A DNA stretch of 13,599 nucleotides from RGIG4608 sp964534905 (GTDB lineage: Bacteria > Bacillota > Clostridia > Oscillospirales > CAG-272), in NCBI GenBank assembly GCA_964534905.1, contig CAZHPZ010000033.1, forward strand, positions 1 through 13,599, written 5' to 3'. Below the pieces are notes generated by a model. The model worked only from the letters and a program-made list of their open reading frames with translations. It was not told the DNA's origin and ran no database searches. A program made the translations under genes and the position numbers. This document shows positions 13,401 to 13,599 of the stretch, one piece after another (the stretch's first letter is position 1; each line of letters opens with the position of its first letter).

Positions 13401-13425
13401 CGAGTAGCCCGTTGGGGCTATCTCG
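13401..13425. repeat. Hairpin upstream of repeat copy B
   Basis: CGAGTAGCCC (13401-13410) pairs with GGGCTA-(t)-CTCG (13415-13425) around a GTTG loop: ten pairs with one bulged T. It has no T run, so it is not an obvious terminator. A perfect CGCAATTGCG palindrome lies a little upstream (13380-13389). Confidence 0.6.
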
Positions 13426-13457
13426 CTATAAATTTGTTGTCTGCAACAAATTTATAG
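13426..13457. repeat. Perfect 14-bp hairpin
   Basis: CTATAAATTTGTTG (13426-13439) and CAACAAATTTATAG (13444-13457) are exact reverse complements around a TCTG loop. It directly adjoins the hairpin at 13401-13425 and lies 22 bases before repeat copy B. Nothing comparable precedes copy A. Its function is unknown. Confidence 0.75.
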
Positions 13458-13479
13458 GCATGACTCCTCTGCGGATCAG

Positions 13480-13599
13480 GCACTTTGTTTGCACTTACCA
13501 ATGCAACAAAAAGTTTTGTTCCGCTTTTTCAAAAGCGGATGCCCGCGCGGCATGAGCGCGAAACGGCGTTTCTTTTTGAGAACTTTTTCTTTGCGCCTA
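13480..13599 (+). repeat. Structured intergenic repeat, copy B (reaches window edge)
   Basis: Matches copy A (7889-8011) over its whole length. Bulged stem TGT(t)TGC (13486-13492) with GCAACA (13503-13508); 9-bp stem TCCGCTTTT (13520-13528) with AAAAGCGGA (13531-13539); CGCGC (13544-13548) with GCGCG (13556-13560), identical in both copies. It may continue beyond 13599, since in copy A a further stem (7993-8000 with 8023-8030) follows. The 309-base stretch after udp holds only the terminator, the hairpins at 13401-13457 and this repeat; no gene is supported. Confidence 0.85.

Overview
The window looks like chromosomal DNA from a Clostridia-type Firmicute (Bacillota). Evidence: strong Gram-positive ribosome binding sites (AAGGAGG type), consensus TTGACA/TATAAT promoters, Soj/Spo0J-type ParA and ParB with canonical parS sites, Mini-RNase III (MrnC), a CsoR-type repressor, and many U-tract hairpin terminators. 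Nearly all protein genes lie on the + strand; rsmG-parA-parB is the usual gene neighbourhood close to the replication origin, so this is probably the leading strand of an origin-proximal arm. No DnaA-box cluster was seen, so oriC itself is probably outside the window. Genus cannot be decided from sequence alone.

Layout. (1) 1-111: 5' part of a minus-strand tRNA-Val and its promoter. (2) 222-3684: gdhA (NADP-type glutamate dehydrogenase), thiI (tRNA 4-thiouridine synthetase) and rsmG (16S rRNA m7G527 methyltransferase) read as one unit from a consensus promoter and end at a long hairpin. (3) 3653-4089: a 437-bp gene-free region with four parS sites, two perfect and two with one change, followed by the parA promoter. 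(4) 4090-7805: parA, parB, serS and tmk, ended by a terminator. (5) 7806-8407: a 602-bp gene-free stretch crowded with palindromic repeats. (6) 8343-9669: a promoter with a C/G-tract inverted repeat over the start site, a CsoR-family metal sensor, and a translationally coupled EamA/DMT permease. (7) 9635-10616: a convergent AraC-family regulator that starts with GTG. (8) 10699-10855: a complete minus-strand tRNA-Arg(CCG) with promoter and terminator. (9) 10901-13325: a tightly packed operon of mrnC, a cyclophilin, a flavin-reductase-like protein with a Lys-rich tail, and udp (uridine phosphorylase). (10) 13326-13599: hairpins and a second copy of the repeat seen in region 5.

How the genes work together. 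The parS sites, ParA and ParB form one chromosome-segregation module. Most other genes are housekeeping: nitrogen assimilation, tRNA and rRNA modification, Ser-tRNA charging, dTDP synthesis, 23S rRNA maturation and pyrimidine salvage. The accessory material is the CsoR-DMT module and the repeats.

The most interesting signal is a ~120-bp repeat present at 7889-8011 and 13480-13599, each time shortly after a gene terminator. Between the two copies, paired bases have changed together in at least two hairpins (four compensatory changes), which suggests a conserved fold at the RNA or DNA level.
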